Assembly: GCA_014695195.1 (NCBI GenBank) | Contig: JACJNW010000006.1 | Span: forward strand, 1 to 64,000 | Origin: Cyanobacteria bacterium FACHB-DQ100 | GTDB taxonomy: Bacteria > Cyanobacteriota > Cyanobacteriia > Leptolyngbyales > Leptolyngbyaceae | Length of the DNA: 64,000 nucleotides | Direction: 5' to 3' | Part shown: piece after piece, positions 14,874 to 22,554 of the stretch | Numbering within the stretch: the first letter of the stretch is position 1 | How the letters are laid out: the number at the start of each line of letters is the position of its first letter | Notes under the pieces: model-generated | The model's input: only the letters and a program-made list of their open reading frames with translations | The model's database searches: none | What the model was told of the DNA's origin: nothing | Made by a program: the position numbers and the translations under genes

Positions 14874-15680
14874 ATGTCTGACGTGACAATTGCGGCAAAC
14901 TGGTTATTCCAGCATCTAGACGATCCTGACATTGCGATCGCGGATTGCCGATTTGCGCTGATGCAACCCGAACTCGGACGGCAACAGTACGAATCGGGGC
15001 ATATTCCAGGTGCCTACTACTTTGATCTCAATCAGGATTTGTCCAGTCCAGTTCAAAGACATGGAGGACGGCATCCGCTTCCTGATGTTGATCAATTTTC
15101 CGCCAAGCTCTCAGCGATGGGGATCACGCCTTCGACCTTAGTGATTGCCTACGATGATTCGCGATTTGGGTTTGCAGCGCGGTTTTGGTGGTTGTTGCGC
15201 TACCTGGGACACGATCGCGTTGTCGTTTTGGATGGCGGATTCTCGAATTGGAAAAACTCAGGCTATCCGAGTACCACGATCGAACCTGCCGTCAAACCTG
15301 GTCAATTCACGCCTCAAATTCGGACAGATTGGATCGTCGATATCGAAGCAGTAAAAGCCAAGAAAGACTCACCTAATGTGGCGCTAATCGACTCACGCGA
15401 ACCCGAACGATATCGCGGAGAGCGAGAGCCGATCGATCCGATTGCAGGTCACATTCCCGGCGCAGTGAATTATCCGTGGCAATTCGCCACTGACGATCGC
15501 GGCTTCTTAAAAACTTCCGACGATCGCTGGTCAGCCTTTGAATCAAAAGACGAAATTTTGGTGTATTGCGGTTCGGGTGTCACCGCTTGCGTCAATTTAT
15601 TGGCGCTTACAGCAGCGGGATGCGATCGCGCCAAACTTTATCCTGGAAGTTGGAGTGATTGGTGCTCGTATCAGGTCTAG
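14874..15680 (+). CDS. Sulfurtransferase (thiosulfate/3-mercaptopyruvate type)
   Basis: A 268-residue protein with two rhodanese domains. The first is inactive and contains HIPGAYYFDLN and the linker RHGGRHPLPD. The second carries the active cysteine in YCGSGVTAC (about residue 235-243). It transfers sulfane sulfur from thiosulfate or mercaptopyruvate to a thiophilic acceptor. The CGSGVTAC loop is shared by both substrate types, so the donor cannot be fixed. No signal peptide, so it is cytoplasmic. Its last four bases overlap the end of the convergent beta-barrel gene (15677-15680). Confidence 0.92.
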   Translation: MSDVTIAANWLFQHLDDPDIAIADCRFALMQPELGRQQYESGHIPGAYYFDLNQDLSSPVQRHGGRHPLPDVDQFSAKLSAMGITPSTLVIAYDDSRFGFAARFWWLLRYLGHDRVVVLDGGFSNWKNSGYPSTTIEPAVKPGQFTPQIRTDWIVDIEAVKAKKDSPNVALIDSREPERYRGEREPIDPIAGHIPGAVNYPWQFATDDRGFLKTSDDRWSAFESKDEILVYCGSGVTACVNLLALTAAGCDRAKLYPGSWSDWCSYQV

Positions 15681-17173
15681 AACAGCGGCAAACTAAAGAC
15701 AATTCCAGCACCAAACAGAAAGCCATTGAAATCAATCCGTCGATCAGAGGAGTGCCCAAAGCTAAACCCACTAAACAAATTAACTTGAGTCCGTGGAGTC
15801 AGATTGTAGGTGACGCGCCCCAGGAGTTGATGATATAAATCGTCCCGCGCTTGCTGAGTAAAATGCGACCAAGTGAACTGATAATCGATCGCCATCTGGA
15901 GCTTTTGTGAAACACTGTAGCCCAGCGTTGTAATCAAAGAATTTAGAATGCGGCTGCGATCGTCGGGATTGGCAAAGCTCCAACGAAACTGATAATACGT
16001 ATTCAGTGAAAGCCGGGCTGATAACGTATCTTGACGGCTCAATTCAACCCGAAGAGAATTGTCTCCAAAAAACTCCCGTCCGCTAAAAAATTGTTGTAGT
16101 CCTCGTGCAGATGTAAAGAGCTTCTGATTGCTCCAACCGATCTCACCAGACAACCGTGGCGTAATCCGATGAAAGATTCCCGCCCGCAACCGCAATTCAT
16201 CATAATTTAATGACTCTATGCTTCCATTGATACTGCGGTACTGTCCAAGTCTGCCATAGCGAATCAAATTGGCATCAAAAGAGGTAATGAGGAAGGTTTT
16301 AGAACCGATCGGAGGCGCATAAAAAAAGGTCAGTCCAGTCCGCAGCAAGCCATCATTGATCGGCTCCACGTCTGAAAACACATTTGACGAGTTGAAATAA
16401 TCTGTACGTAAGAGCAGATAAGCAGAAGGTAGACGAGGACGGTTTGGCAGGGCGATCGGTATCTCTGGTATTGTGCGCTCTTGAATTCGTAGCGTTCCCA
16501 ATTCTGGATCACTGGCTCCAACAGGCGGGTCAGCGGCGATCGGTTGAACTTTTAAGTCTCCCAATTCTGGATCTGGAACCGGAGTGATTCGTAAATCTCC
16601 AAGCTCAGCGTCGGGGCTGCTTGGTTCAGCTTGTGCGACTTCTTCAACCTGTGCCGGAGGTTGTGAAGTTGCACCAATGCGAATCCTGCTTGTCGTGTAG
16701 GTGCAATTCGCGGAGAGCGATCGCCAGCAGCGATTTGCTACGATCCCCGGCGACTCTGGCAGCGCCTTTTGGCTAGTGTGATTTAGTACAACTTCTGATC
16801 GGAAAGCGGTTTGAACTGGAGCTGTCGCGCTTTGCTCAGAGGGTGCTAAATCTTTTGCTTGATGAGAAACACTTGAGACAGCCGATCGTTCCATTGGCAA
16901 CTTTTCCAAGGGCGGCGGAGTCAGCGATCTCGATGCAGTTAACTCAGAATTCGCTGCTGACTGTCCTGAAACCAGAGATTTATTTGGTATAAAACTACAC
17001 AGCCCCTTGCTTGCAGAGCTTAGAATTAGCCAAAAGCAGATCTGACCGATCAAGTAGGAATGAGAGTTGCACGATCGCTGATTCCTGCAGGAATTCTCTA
17101 GAGCCGCACTTGGGATCGTCAAAATTCTAAAATGTCTCAATATCAATCGTTTCACAGTTGCCCCGTCCACCAA
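15677..17173 (-). CDS. Putative outer-membrane beta-barrel protein with ELG repeats
   Basis: A frame of 498 codons whose C-terminal 300 residues are rich in alternating aromatic strands (LLRTDYFNSSNVF, NLFSGFSFGHS) and end in Phe, as outer-membrane barrels do. Before the barrel come three related units, DAELGDLRI, DPELGDLKV and DPELGTLRI, spaced about 20-30 residues apart. The true start is uncertain: the first codon is TTG and no clean signal peptide is seen, although a hydrophobic stretch lies near residues 40-60. I do not recognise a named family. It is divergent from the FecR gene, which also encodes an envelope protein. Confidence 0.65.
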   Translation of the reverse strand: MVDGATVKRLILRHFRILTIPSAALENSCRNQRSCNSHSYLIGQICFWLILSSASKGLCSFIPNKSLVSGQSAANSELTASRSLTPPPLEKLPMERSAVSSVSHQAKDLAPSEQSATAPVQTAFRSEVVLNHTSQKALPESPGIVANRCWRSLSANCTYTTSRIRIGATSQPPAQVEEVAQAEPSSPDAELGDLRITPVPDPELGDLKVQPIAADPPVGASDPELGTLRIQERTIPEIPIALPNRPRLPSAYLLLRTDYFNSSNVFSDVEPINDGLLRTGLTFFYAPPIGSKTFLITSFDANLIRYGRLGQYRSINGSIESLNYDELRLRAGIFHRITPRLSGEIGWSNQKLFTSARGLQQFFSGREFFGDNSLRVELSRQDTLSARLSLNTYYQFRWSFANPDDRSRILNSLITTLGYSVSQKLQMAIDYQFTWSHFTQQARDDLYHQLLGRVTYNLTPRTQVNLFSGFSFGHSSDRRIDFNGFLFGAGIVFSLPLF

Positions 17174-17471
17174 TCTGCATCCCTACTCAGGCTGATTTCA
17201 ACTTGCTATTCTAGAAATTCGGTCAATTCTCTTACACTGTTGCCCATACGATAGATGCTAGTATCTTTACTGAATTTTTTATGAAGTCTCTTTAAAGCTT
17301 GAGCAGAAACTTTCTAAAGTTTCCCGCCAATGTGTAAAGTATCTGTGAAGAGGTAAATCTGTATTTTCACTTAATCATCTCATACGAGTAGAACTGGGTT
17401 GAACTTGTTCTAGGCTGACCCGCCTCTGATCGCGCTGATGCGCTTTCTGTCCTCTTGTTCTTGGAGCGTCT

Positions 17472-19484
17472 ATGTCTCGCAAATTGTTCCTCGCAATCAC
17501 GTCACTCTTACTCGGAATGGGTGCTGCATCCTGCGGTACTGCCTATGCCCTAACTCCGCTTACCTCTGCTGAAATCCGGGAAATTGTGAGGCGAGTTCAA
17601 TTTGTTCCCAAGGGGCAGCCTGCTCGCGCTGCTGTGCTGTCAGAAATGATGCGTCCAGAGGATGCGCTTCATACGATGAGGTCTTCGCGGGTCGGGTTGC
17701 GCTTCAACGACGGTTCTTGGGCACGAGTCGGAGAAATGGCAATCTTCCGCTTTGTGCCTGGAACCCGGAACTTTCGCTTGACAAACGGCACCGTGTTATT
17801 GCTGATCAAGCCAGGACAGGGACGAACCACGATCGACACTCCCAACGCTTCAGCCGGAGTCCGTGGCTCAGCCCTATTTGTCCGATACGATGAGCAGACA
17901 GAAACGACGGTAGTGGGTGCCTTGACCAACAACCCTGCTGGCCCAATGGAAATCCTGGACAATACGACCGGACGCAAACTACCGCTAGAAGCGGGACAAA
18001 TGGCGATCGTCGATCCGCTCGGCATTCGCCTGTTCAATTTTGATATGCACCGTTTCTACGAAACGAGTGATATTGTGCGCGGCTTAGATTTGCAGCGTCG
18101 AGACGCTCAGCCTAGCCCAGACCCAGGCATTGCAGCCGTACAAGCTGAGACTGCTCAAGCCCTAAAGGAACAACAGCCACTAAGTGGGCCAGTGATTGAG
18201 AACCCCAGAATGGTGCAGCTATCCCCTCCAGTAGCAACGCCTGTCACGACTCCGGCTCAGCCTTCTACTCCGGCTCAAAATTCTGATGAGCGCCAACCTT
18301 CTCAGCCTTCTACGCCAGCGGCAACTCCTGCTAATCCGCCCAGTGATGTTACAAGCTCCAGCGCCACCCCAGCAACGCCAGCAACACCAGCCTCAACCCC
18401 TGGTTCATCCAAACCCACCACTGCACCTCAGACGAACTCTGGTAGTACCTCGCAAGGCTCACCTGCTGGACAACCAACGGGGGGAACTTCAACGGGCAAT
18501 CCAACCACGACAGGTACGCAGCCCCGTGGAAGACAAGTCATTGAGCAGTCGATCCCAGATCGCGGAATAAAGGCTCCTGAAACCTCCACTGTTCCAAATG
18601 CCCCTAGCGGAACTACCCCTTCGACCAATTCCAACCCGCCCTCTGGATCGACTTCTGCTCCTAATAGTTCCAATGGCTTAGGCACTTCTAATCCGTCCAA
18701 TCCATCTGGTACGACTCCTACAACCCCTCCTTCCCCAACCACGAACTCTGGTTCCTCAACTTCAACAAACGGTACAGCTCCCCCAATTCTCCCAGGCGGT
18801 AGCACTGCTGGCGGTTCAAATCCGTCTCCCAGCACTCCAGTTACTCCTGCCGCAACTCCCAGCAATTCAGCTAATCCTCCTGCTGGAACGATCGTGAGTC
18901 CGCCTCCCAACACCCCAGTCACTCCTGCCGCAACTCCCAGCAACTCAGCTAATCCTCCTGCTGGAACGATCGTGAGTCCGGCTCCTAGCACTCCAGTCAC
19001 TCCTTCCCCAAGCTCGGTCGCTACTCCCAATCCGAACCCAAATCCAACAACCAATACACCGATCAATCCTGCATCCACACCCACTCCAGCCGTCATTAAT
19101 CCGACTTCTCCACCTAGTCCTCCCGCGCCCCCAGTCTCAACCCCCCCCCCTGCCCCAATAGTAGTCCCCCCCGCAACTCCCCCGATCGAAAACCCCACAC
19201 CTCCAGAACCCCTAAAAAATTCTGGACAGCCTAATCTCTCTCCGCAGCCTTTAGAGATTACGCCATCGCAAGGGGCAGTTGGAACGCCTCAACCCAATCC
19301 AGTAGACAATTCAACACCACCTCTGGTCAGCGATCCGCCCACCTCCCCTCCAGTCCTGCCAATTCAGCCGCCTGTAACTCCTACAACGCCGCCCGTACAA
19401 CCAGATCCCCCAACTCAGCCTCCAACGCCTGAATCATCAGCGCCTCCCACACCTGCTCCAGAGCCAGTCCAAAATTCTAGATAG
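17472..19484 (+). CDS. FecR-domain protein with long Pro/Thr/Ser-rich tail
   Basis: A 670-residue exported protein. GGAG lies nine bases before the ATG. Residues 1-27 form a signal peptide (AITSLLLGMGAASCGTAYA); a Cys is present but the lipobox is poor. Residues 40-200 are a FecR-like beta domain (SSRVGLRFNDGSWARVGEMAIFRF, then STIDTPNASAGVRGSAL-type pattern). From about 225 to the end the chain is almost only P, T, S, A, N and Q, including a perfect-looking 25-residue repeat. Such tails usually span the cell wall or surface. No sigma or TonB partner genes are nearby, so a FecR iron-signalling role is not implied. Confidence 0.8.
   Translation: MSRKLFLAITSLLLGMGAASCGTAYALTPLTSAEIREIVRRVQFVPKGQPARAAVLSEMMRPEDALHTMRSSRVGLRFNDGSWARVGEMAIFRFVPGTRNFRLTNGTVLLLIKPGQGRTTIDTPNASAGVRGSALFVRYDEQTETTVVGALTNNPAGPMEILDNTTGRKLPLEAGQMAIVDPLGIRLFNFDMHRFYETSDIVRGLDLQRRDAQPSPDPGIAAVQAETAQALKEQQPLSGPVIENPRMVQLSPPVATPVTTPAQPSTPAQNSDERQPSQPSTPAATPANPPSDVTSSSATPATPATPASTPGSSKPTTAPQTNSGSTSQGSPAGQPTGGTSTGNPTTTGTQPRGRQVIEQSIPDRGIKAPETSTVPNAPSGTTPSTNSNPPSGSTSAPNSSNGLGTSNPSNPSGTTPTTPPSPTTNSGSSTSTNGTAPPILPGGSTAGGSNPSPSTPVTPAATPSNSANPPAGTIVSPPPNTPVTPAATPSNSANPPAGTIVSPAPSTPVTPSPSSVATPNPNPNPTTNTPINPASTPTPAVINPTSPPSPPAPPVSTPPPAPIVVPPATPPIENPTPPEPLKNSGQPNLSPQPLEITPSQGAVGTPQPNPVDNSTPPLVSDPPTSPPVLPIQPPVTPTTPPVQPDPPTQPPTPESSAPPTPAPEPVQNSR
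18834..19008 (+). repeat. 75-bp tandem repeat within the FecR gene
   Basis: Two near-identical 75-bp units plus part of a third encode TPVTPAATPSNSANPPAG followed by TIVSPxP. The period is 25 codons, so copy number can change without a frameshift. Confidence 0.85.
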
Positions 19485-19493
19485 TGGAACCGA

Positions 19494-19545
19494 AAACAAG
19501 AAGAGGGCGATCGTAAGTAACGATCGCCCTCTTCTTGTTTTTCGA
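19494..19545. terminator. Bidirectional terminator
   Basis: A perfect stem of about 19 bp (AACAAGAAGAGGGCGATCG, 19495-19513, with its complement at 19521-19539) and a T-run on each side, between the convergent FecR and ycf37 genes. Confidence 0.9.
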
Positions 19546-19550
19546 TAACT

Positions 19551-20081
19551 TTATGCTGACGGGACAAGCCGCTTTCTCAAAGCATCGGCACGTCGTTTTG
19601 CAGTTTGGTTAGTCGGCTCAAGCTCTAACGCTTGCTCATATATTTCCAGCGCTGGAGCTGCCAGTTGTTTGCGCTCATAGGCATGACCGAGGTTATTCAG
19701 CGCCGTGACATACTCTGGCAAGAGCTTTAGCGCTTCTTTATACTGCCGAATCGCTAGGTCGTACTGTTCTTGAGCAAAGTAGGCAAATCCCATTGCGTTA
19801 TACACAGCAGCAAGGTCTTGACCTTCGAGCGTTTCAAGCTTAATCGCTTTCTGATATTGAGCGATCGCCTGAGTAAATAACCGCTTGTCGAGCAGAATGC
19901 TGCCAAGTTCGTAATACTCTTCGGCTGTGCCTTTCTCTTTGCTCAGCTTGTTTTGCAGGCGAGTAAAGGCACTCTCAACGCGACGAGTTTTGAGGACTTG
20001 CCGAGCGACAAAAAAGACGGCGCTACTAAGCAAAACCAGCAAAAGGGAAATGTAAAGAATTGGGGAGGCTATGCTGTCCAT
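19551..20081 (-). CDS. ycf37: Ycf37-like TPR protein, photosystem I assembly factor
   Basis: A 176-residue protein. The start is placed at the ATG ending at 20081, giving MDSIASPILYISLLLVLLSS, a membrane helix, followed by FVARQVLKTRRVESAFTRLQNKLSKEKGTAEEYYELG. That pattern matches cyanobacterial and algal Ycf37. Three TPR units follow (about residues 60-165). Ycf37 in Synechocystis affects photosystem I stability and trimerisation. It would be anchored in the thylakoid membrane with the TPRs in the cytosol. It is the last gene of the rpmI-rplT-SBP cluster. Confidence 0.82.
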   Translation of the reverse strand: MDSIASPILYISLLLVLLSSAVFFVARQVLKTRRVESAFTRLQNKLSKEKGTAEEYYELGSILLDKRLFTQAIAQYQKAIKLETLEGQDLAAVYNAMGFAYFAQEQYDLAIRQYKEALKLLPEYVTALNNLGHAYERKQLAAPALEIYEQALELEPTNQTAKRRADALRKRLVPSA

Positions 20082-20128
20082 AGGAGTTTTGTCGATCGCA
20101 AATTTTAAGGCTTCTGTTTCAGGGTATC

Positions 20129-20905
20129 TCAAGGGAGACCCCAATAGGTAGCACGCTGCTGTAACCAACCTTCGGATTTCCATTGGCGCAGGAGTTGATC
20201 CACACGGCGGCGCAGCTCGTCGGATTCGAGTCCTTTGGGAAATACGATCGCTAACGGCTCGGTTGAAGCCCGGAACGGTAGGATGCGGTATTCAGGAAAT
20301 TCCTGCACCCACCCTGCTAAAACGCTGACATCTGCCGCAAAGCCGATCGCTTGTCCTGATTCAATCAACTGTTTCCCGGCACTGTAGGACTCAGCACCGA
20401 TGAGCTTGACTTGGGGAAACTGATAGCGCAAAGCTGCGATCGTGCTGGCATTGTTCAGAACCGCGATCGTTTGACTAGTCAAATCCCGTTGAGCTTGAAT
20501 TGCCGCGCTTTTTGTAATGATCCCGGTTCCATCGAGATAGTACGGTTCACTGAAGGCAACAATTCGAGCGCGAGAAGCGTTGACGGTGACACGGGCGATC
20601 GCAAAATCAACGGTTTCGCCGGTGACAGCCGACAGCCGATCGCGATTGCTCACAGCCTTAAACTCGATCGCGGTCGGTCGTCCAAGTAATGCTTGTGCTA
20701 GACGCTGCGCGATCTCAATTTCAAAGCCTTGAAGCCTGCCTTGAGCATCACGAAATCCCAGCGGACAGACATTATCTTTTACCGCCACGATCAGACGATT
20801 GCGCTGAACGATCGTTTGTAAATCTGCCGCAAACAAAGATGGGGACACAAACCACTGCGCCCCCACCCATGACCAACTTAGAACTGCGACGAATCGCTTT
20901 CGCAT
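20129..20905 (-). CDS. Periplasmic solute-binding protein (family 3)
   Basis: A 258-residue protein with a signal peptide (MRKRFVAVLSWSWVGAQWFVSPSLFAA) and the family 3 fold: NRLIVAVKDNVCPLGFRDAQGRLQGFEIEIAQRLA near the N-terminus, FAIARVTVNASRARIVAFSEPYY in the middle. Family 3 proteins deliver amino acids or similar small polar solutes to ABC permeases. No permease genes are adjacent. It starts four bases after the rplT stop, which suggests co-transcription with the ribosomal genes, an odd but clear arrangement. The ligand is unknown. Confidence 0.88.
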   Translation of the reverse strand: MRKRFVAVLSWSWVGAQWFVSPSLFAADLQTIVQRNRLIVAVKDNVCPLGFRDAQGRLQGFEIEIAQRLAQALLGRPTAIEFKAVSNRDRLSAVTGETVDFAIARVTVNASRARIVAFSEPYYLDGTGIITKSAAIQAQRDLTSQTIAVLNNASTIAALRYQFPQVKLIGAESYSAGKQLIESGQAIGFAADVSVLAGWVQEFPEYRILPFRASTEPLAIVFPKGLESDELRRRVDQLLRQWKSEGWLQQRATYWGLP

Positions 20906-20908
20906 ACT

Positions 20909-21259
20909 TTAGGCTTGAACTGCCTTTTCGACGACTTTTGCAAATCCGGCTGGATCAAGAACCGCCAGTTGCGCCAGCATCTTGCGATTGATGAGAATGT
21001 CTGCTTTCTTCAGCTTACCAATGAGTTGGCTGTAGCTGATGCCTTGCTGACGTGCTGCCGCGTTGATCCGCGTGATCCACAAGCGACGAAAATCGCGTTT
21101 CTTCTTGCGACGATCGCGATACGCATTGCGGAGCGCTTTCATCACTTGCTGATTTGCGGTGCGGAACAACCGAGAGTGAGAGCCACGAAAGCCCTTTGCG
21201 AGTTTCAAAATCTTTTTGCGGCGTTTTCGAGCTACATTGCCGCGCTTCACCCGTGCCAT
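20909..21259 (-). CDS. rplT: 50S ribosomal protein L20
   Basis: A 116-residue basic protein beginning [19 protein letters not shown], with the conserved [17 protein letters not shown] and [17 protein letters not shown]20 binds 23S rRNA early in large subunit assembly. In other bacteria it represses its own operon. It lies 52 bases after rpmI, with no infC next to them in this window. Confidence 0.98.
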   Translation of the reverse strand: MARVKRGNVARKRRKKILKLAKGFRGSHSRLFRTANQQVMKALRNAYRDRRKKKRDFRRLWITRINAAARQQGISYSQLIGKLKKADILINRKMLAQLAVLDPAGFAKVVEKAVQA

Positions 21260-21311
21260 GTTTCAACTATTCCTTAACTAATTTTTTGTGAGATCGTGCC
21301 TGAGTCCACCC

Positions 21312-21509
21312 TTACAGATAAGGCATCATCAACCGAACGTTTGCTTCATCCCGCTCGTTAACTAAATCTCCGCCTGCAATCCGGCGGCGGCGGCTCATAC
21401 TCTTGTGAAACAAAAGGTGATTTCCATGAGTGCGACGGCGCTGGATCTTTCCGCCGCCTGTGGCTTTGAAACGCTTTTGTGCAGATTTACGGGTTTTCAG
21501 CTTCGGCAT
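21312..21509 (-). CDS. rpmI: 50S ribosomal protein L35
   Basis: A 65-residue protein starting [26 protein letters not shown], with the typical [14 protein letters not shown]. It is first in the rpmI-rplT-SBP-ycf37 run. An 11-bp inverted repeat flanks its probable promoter (see 21512-21570). Confidence 0.98.
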   Translation of the reverse strand: MPKLKTRKSAQKRFKATGGGKIQRRRTHGNHLLFHKSMSRRRRIAGGDLVNERDEANVRLMMPYL

Positions 21510-21511
21510 GG

Positions 21512-21570
21512 GTTTGCTCTAATTCGACACAGCTTTCAATCTTACTACAAATTTCAGATTTAGAGCAAAC
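21512..21570 (-). promoter_or_regulatory. rpmI promoter framed by an inverted repeat
   Basis: On the minus strand GTTTGCTCTAA (plus 21560-21570) and TTAGAGCAAAC (plus 21512-21522) are a perfect 11-bp inverted repeat. Between them lie TTGCTC and, 18 bases on, TAAGAT, a plausible -35/-10 pair. The second arm ends just before the rpmI ATG. It could be an operator or a leader hairpin. Confidence 0.45.
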
Positions 21571-21707
21571 TGATTGCAGCTCAATCAGTTGTATTAATTT
21601 GGCTCATTAGAAAATGCGTCAAATGCGTCTACATAACCTGAATGCTACGGAAGTCCCAGTCAATTCCGAAGTCACGCCTGTTCTGTTAAGGCAATGCAAG
21701 GGATTAG

Positions 21708-21896
21708 TGTCGCAGGTTCTTTGAGTTTAATCACGACCGGCGCAACAGCATCCTTCTGCTTGAAGGCTTCTTCAACTTCCGGGTTAACGATAATCTCAGC
21801 ATTACGCCGGGTGTATTCGCGATCTTCAATCCTGAAGGGATCAGCGCAAATGGAGCTGTAGTCGTGCCTGTAATTCGCTCGACCTTCACGTTCTAA
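21708..21896 (+). pseudogene. Remnant of an OprB-type porin C-terminus
   Basis: The frame ending at the TAA 21894-21896 reads LLLEGFFNFRVNDNLSITPG, then a short variable part and a final STFTF. This is the C-terminal strand pair of cyanobacterial SLH/OprB porins, including the terminal aromatic residue. The upstream portion is absent: the frame runs into a TAG at 21705, and no SLH or barrel sequence precedes it. It is therefore a gene fragment, left between rpmI and rimP. The terminator following it is still present. Confidence 0.7.
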
Positions 21897-21901
21897 GGCT
21901 A

Positions 21902-21942
21902 AGGTGGCTTGTGGAAAAAACGAGCCACCCTAGATTTTTTCG
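21902..21942 (+). terminator. Terminator after the porin remnant
   Basis: Stem GGTGGCT (21903-21909) / AGCCACC (21923-21929), extendable with G-T pairs, followed by TTTTTT. It probably belonged to the porin gene. Confidence 0.65.
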
Positions 21943-22011
21943 CTAAAATGGACAAGGAAGAACAGCAATTTTCTGTTTAACCGAACTCCATGAAATCAGT
22001 CGTTTCATGAG

Positions 22012-22036
22012 AAGTGGGCAGTTGTCCACTTTTTTT
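22012..22036 (+). promoter_or_regulatory. Terminator-like hairpin in the rimP leader (attenuator candidate)
   Basis: AAGTGG (22012-22017) pairs with CCACTT (22026-22031), followed by a run of T, only 19 bases before the rimP ATG and directly before its GGAG. A second hairpin, CATGAAA/TTTCATG (about 21989-22009), precedes it. An attenuator controlling the rimP-nusA operon is an inference. Confidence 0.5.
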
Positions 22037-22054
22037 ATTTGGAGAAGTGGTTCG

Positions 22055-22513
22055 ATGGCGCATCCTTTGATTCCTCAAATTTTGGAAGTGGCGGCTCCGG
22101 TGGCGGAGTCGATCGATCTTGAAGTGGTTCATGCTGTGTTTCAAACGAATCAAAGTCCGCCCGTGCTGCGGATCGACGTGAGAAACAAGCAGGACGATAC
22201 GGGACTGGATGACTGTGAACGCATGAGTCGGGCGCTGGAGCCACTTTTGGACGAATTGATCCCGGATCAGTATGTCCTCGAAGTGTCGAGTCCCGGTATC
22301 CCGAAAACCTTGACGAGCGATCGAGAATTTGTCTCGTTCCGGGGGTTTCCAGCGCTGGTCACAACGTCTGAACCGTTTCAAGGCCACATTTACTGGGAAG
22401 GCAATCTGATTCGACGTGACGAAACGAACGTCTATATCAGCAAAAAAGGACGCACGATCGCACTGCCAAGAGCGATCGTGTCAAGCGTTCAACTAACCGA
22501 AAGCGAAGAATAA
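22055..22513 (+). CDS. rimP: Ribosome maturation factor RimP
   Basis: A 152-residue protein. The ATG at 22055 is preferred because GGAG precedes it and the protein begins MAHPLIPQILEVAAPVAES. Characteristic parts are LEVVHAVFQTNQSPPVLRIDV, the DCERMSRALEPLLDE segment and YVLEVSSPGI. RimP assists 30S subunit maturation. It begins the rimP-nusA-ylxR-infB cluster, the same order as in many bacteria. The gene continues into nusA with a 41-base gap. Confidence 0.97.
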   Translation: MAHPLIPQILEVAAPVAESIDLEVVHAVFQTNQSPPVLRIDVRNKQDDTGLDDCERMSRALEPLLDELIPDQYVLEVSSPGIPKTLTSDREFVSFRGFPALVTTSEPFQGHIYWEGNLIRRDETNVYISKKGRTIALPRAIVSSVQLTESEE

Positions 22514-22554
22514 TTCGTTTTGCTCGACAACTCAATATTTACGGAGAATTTTCT

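Noticed and set aside
18428-19198. 256-codon Gly/Val-rich minus-strand frame
   Set aside because: It is an antisense shadow of the Pro/Thr-rich tail of the FecR gene; Gly/Val richness mirrors Pro/Thr codons.
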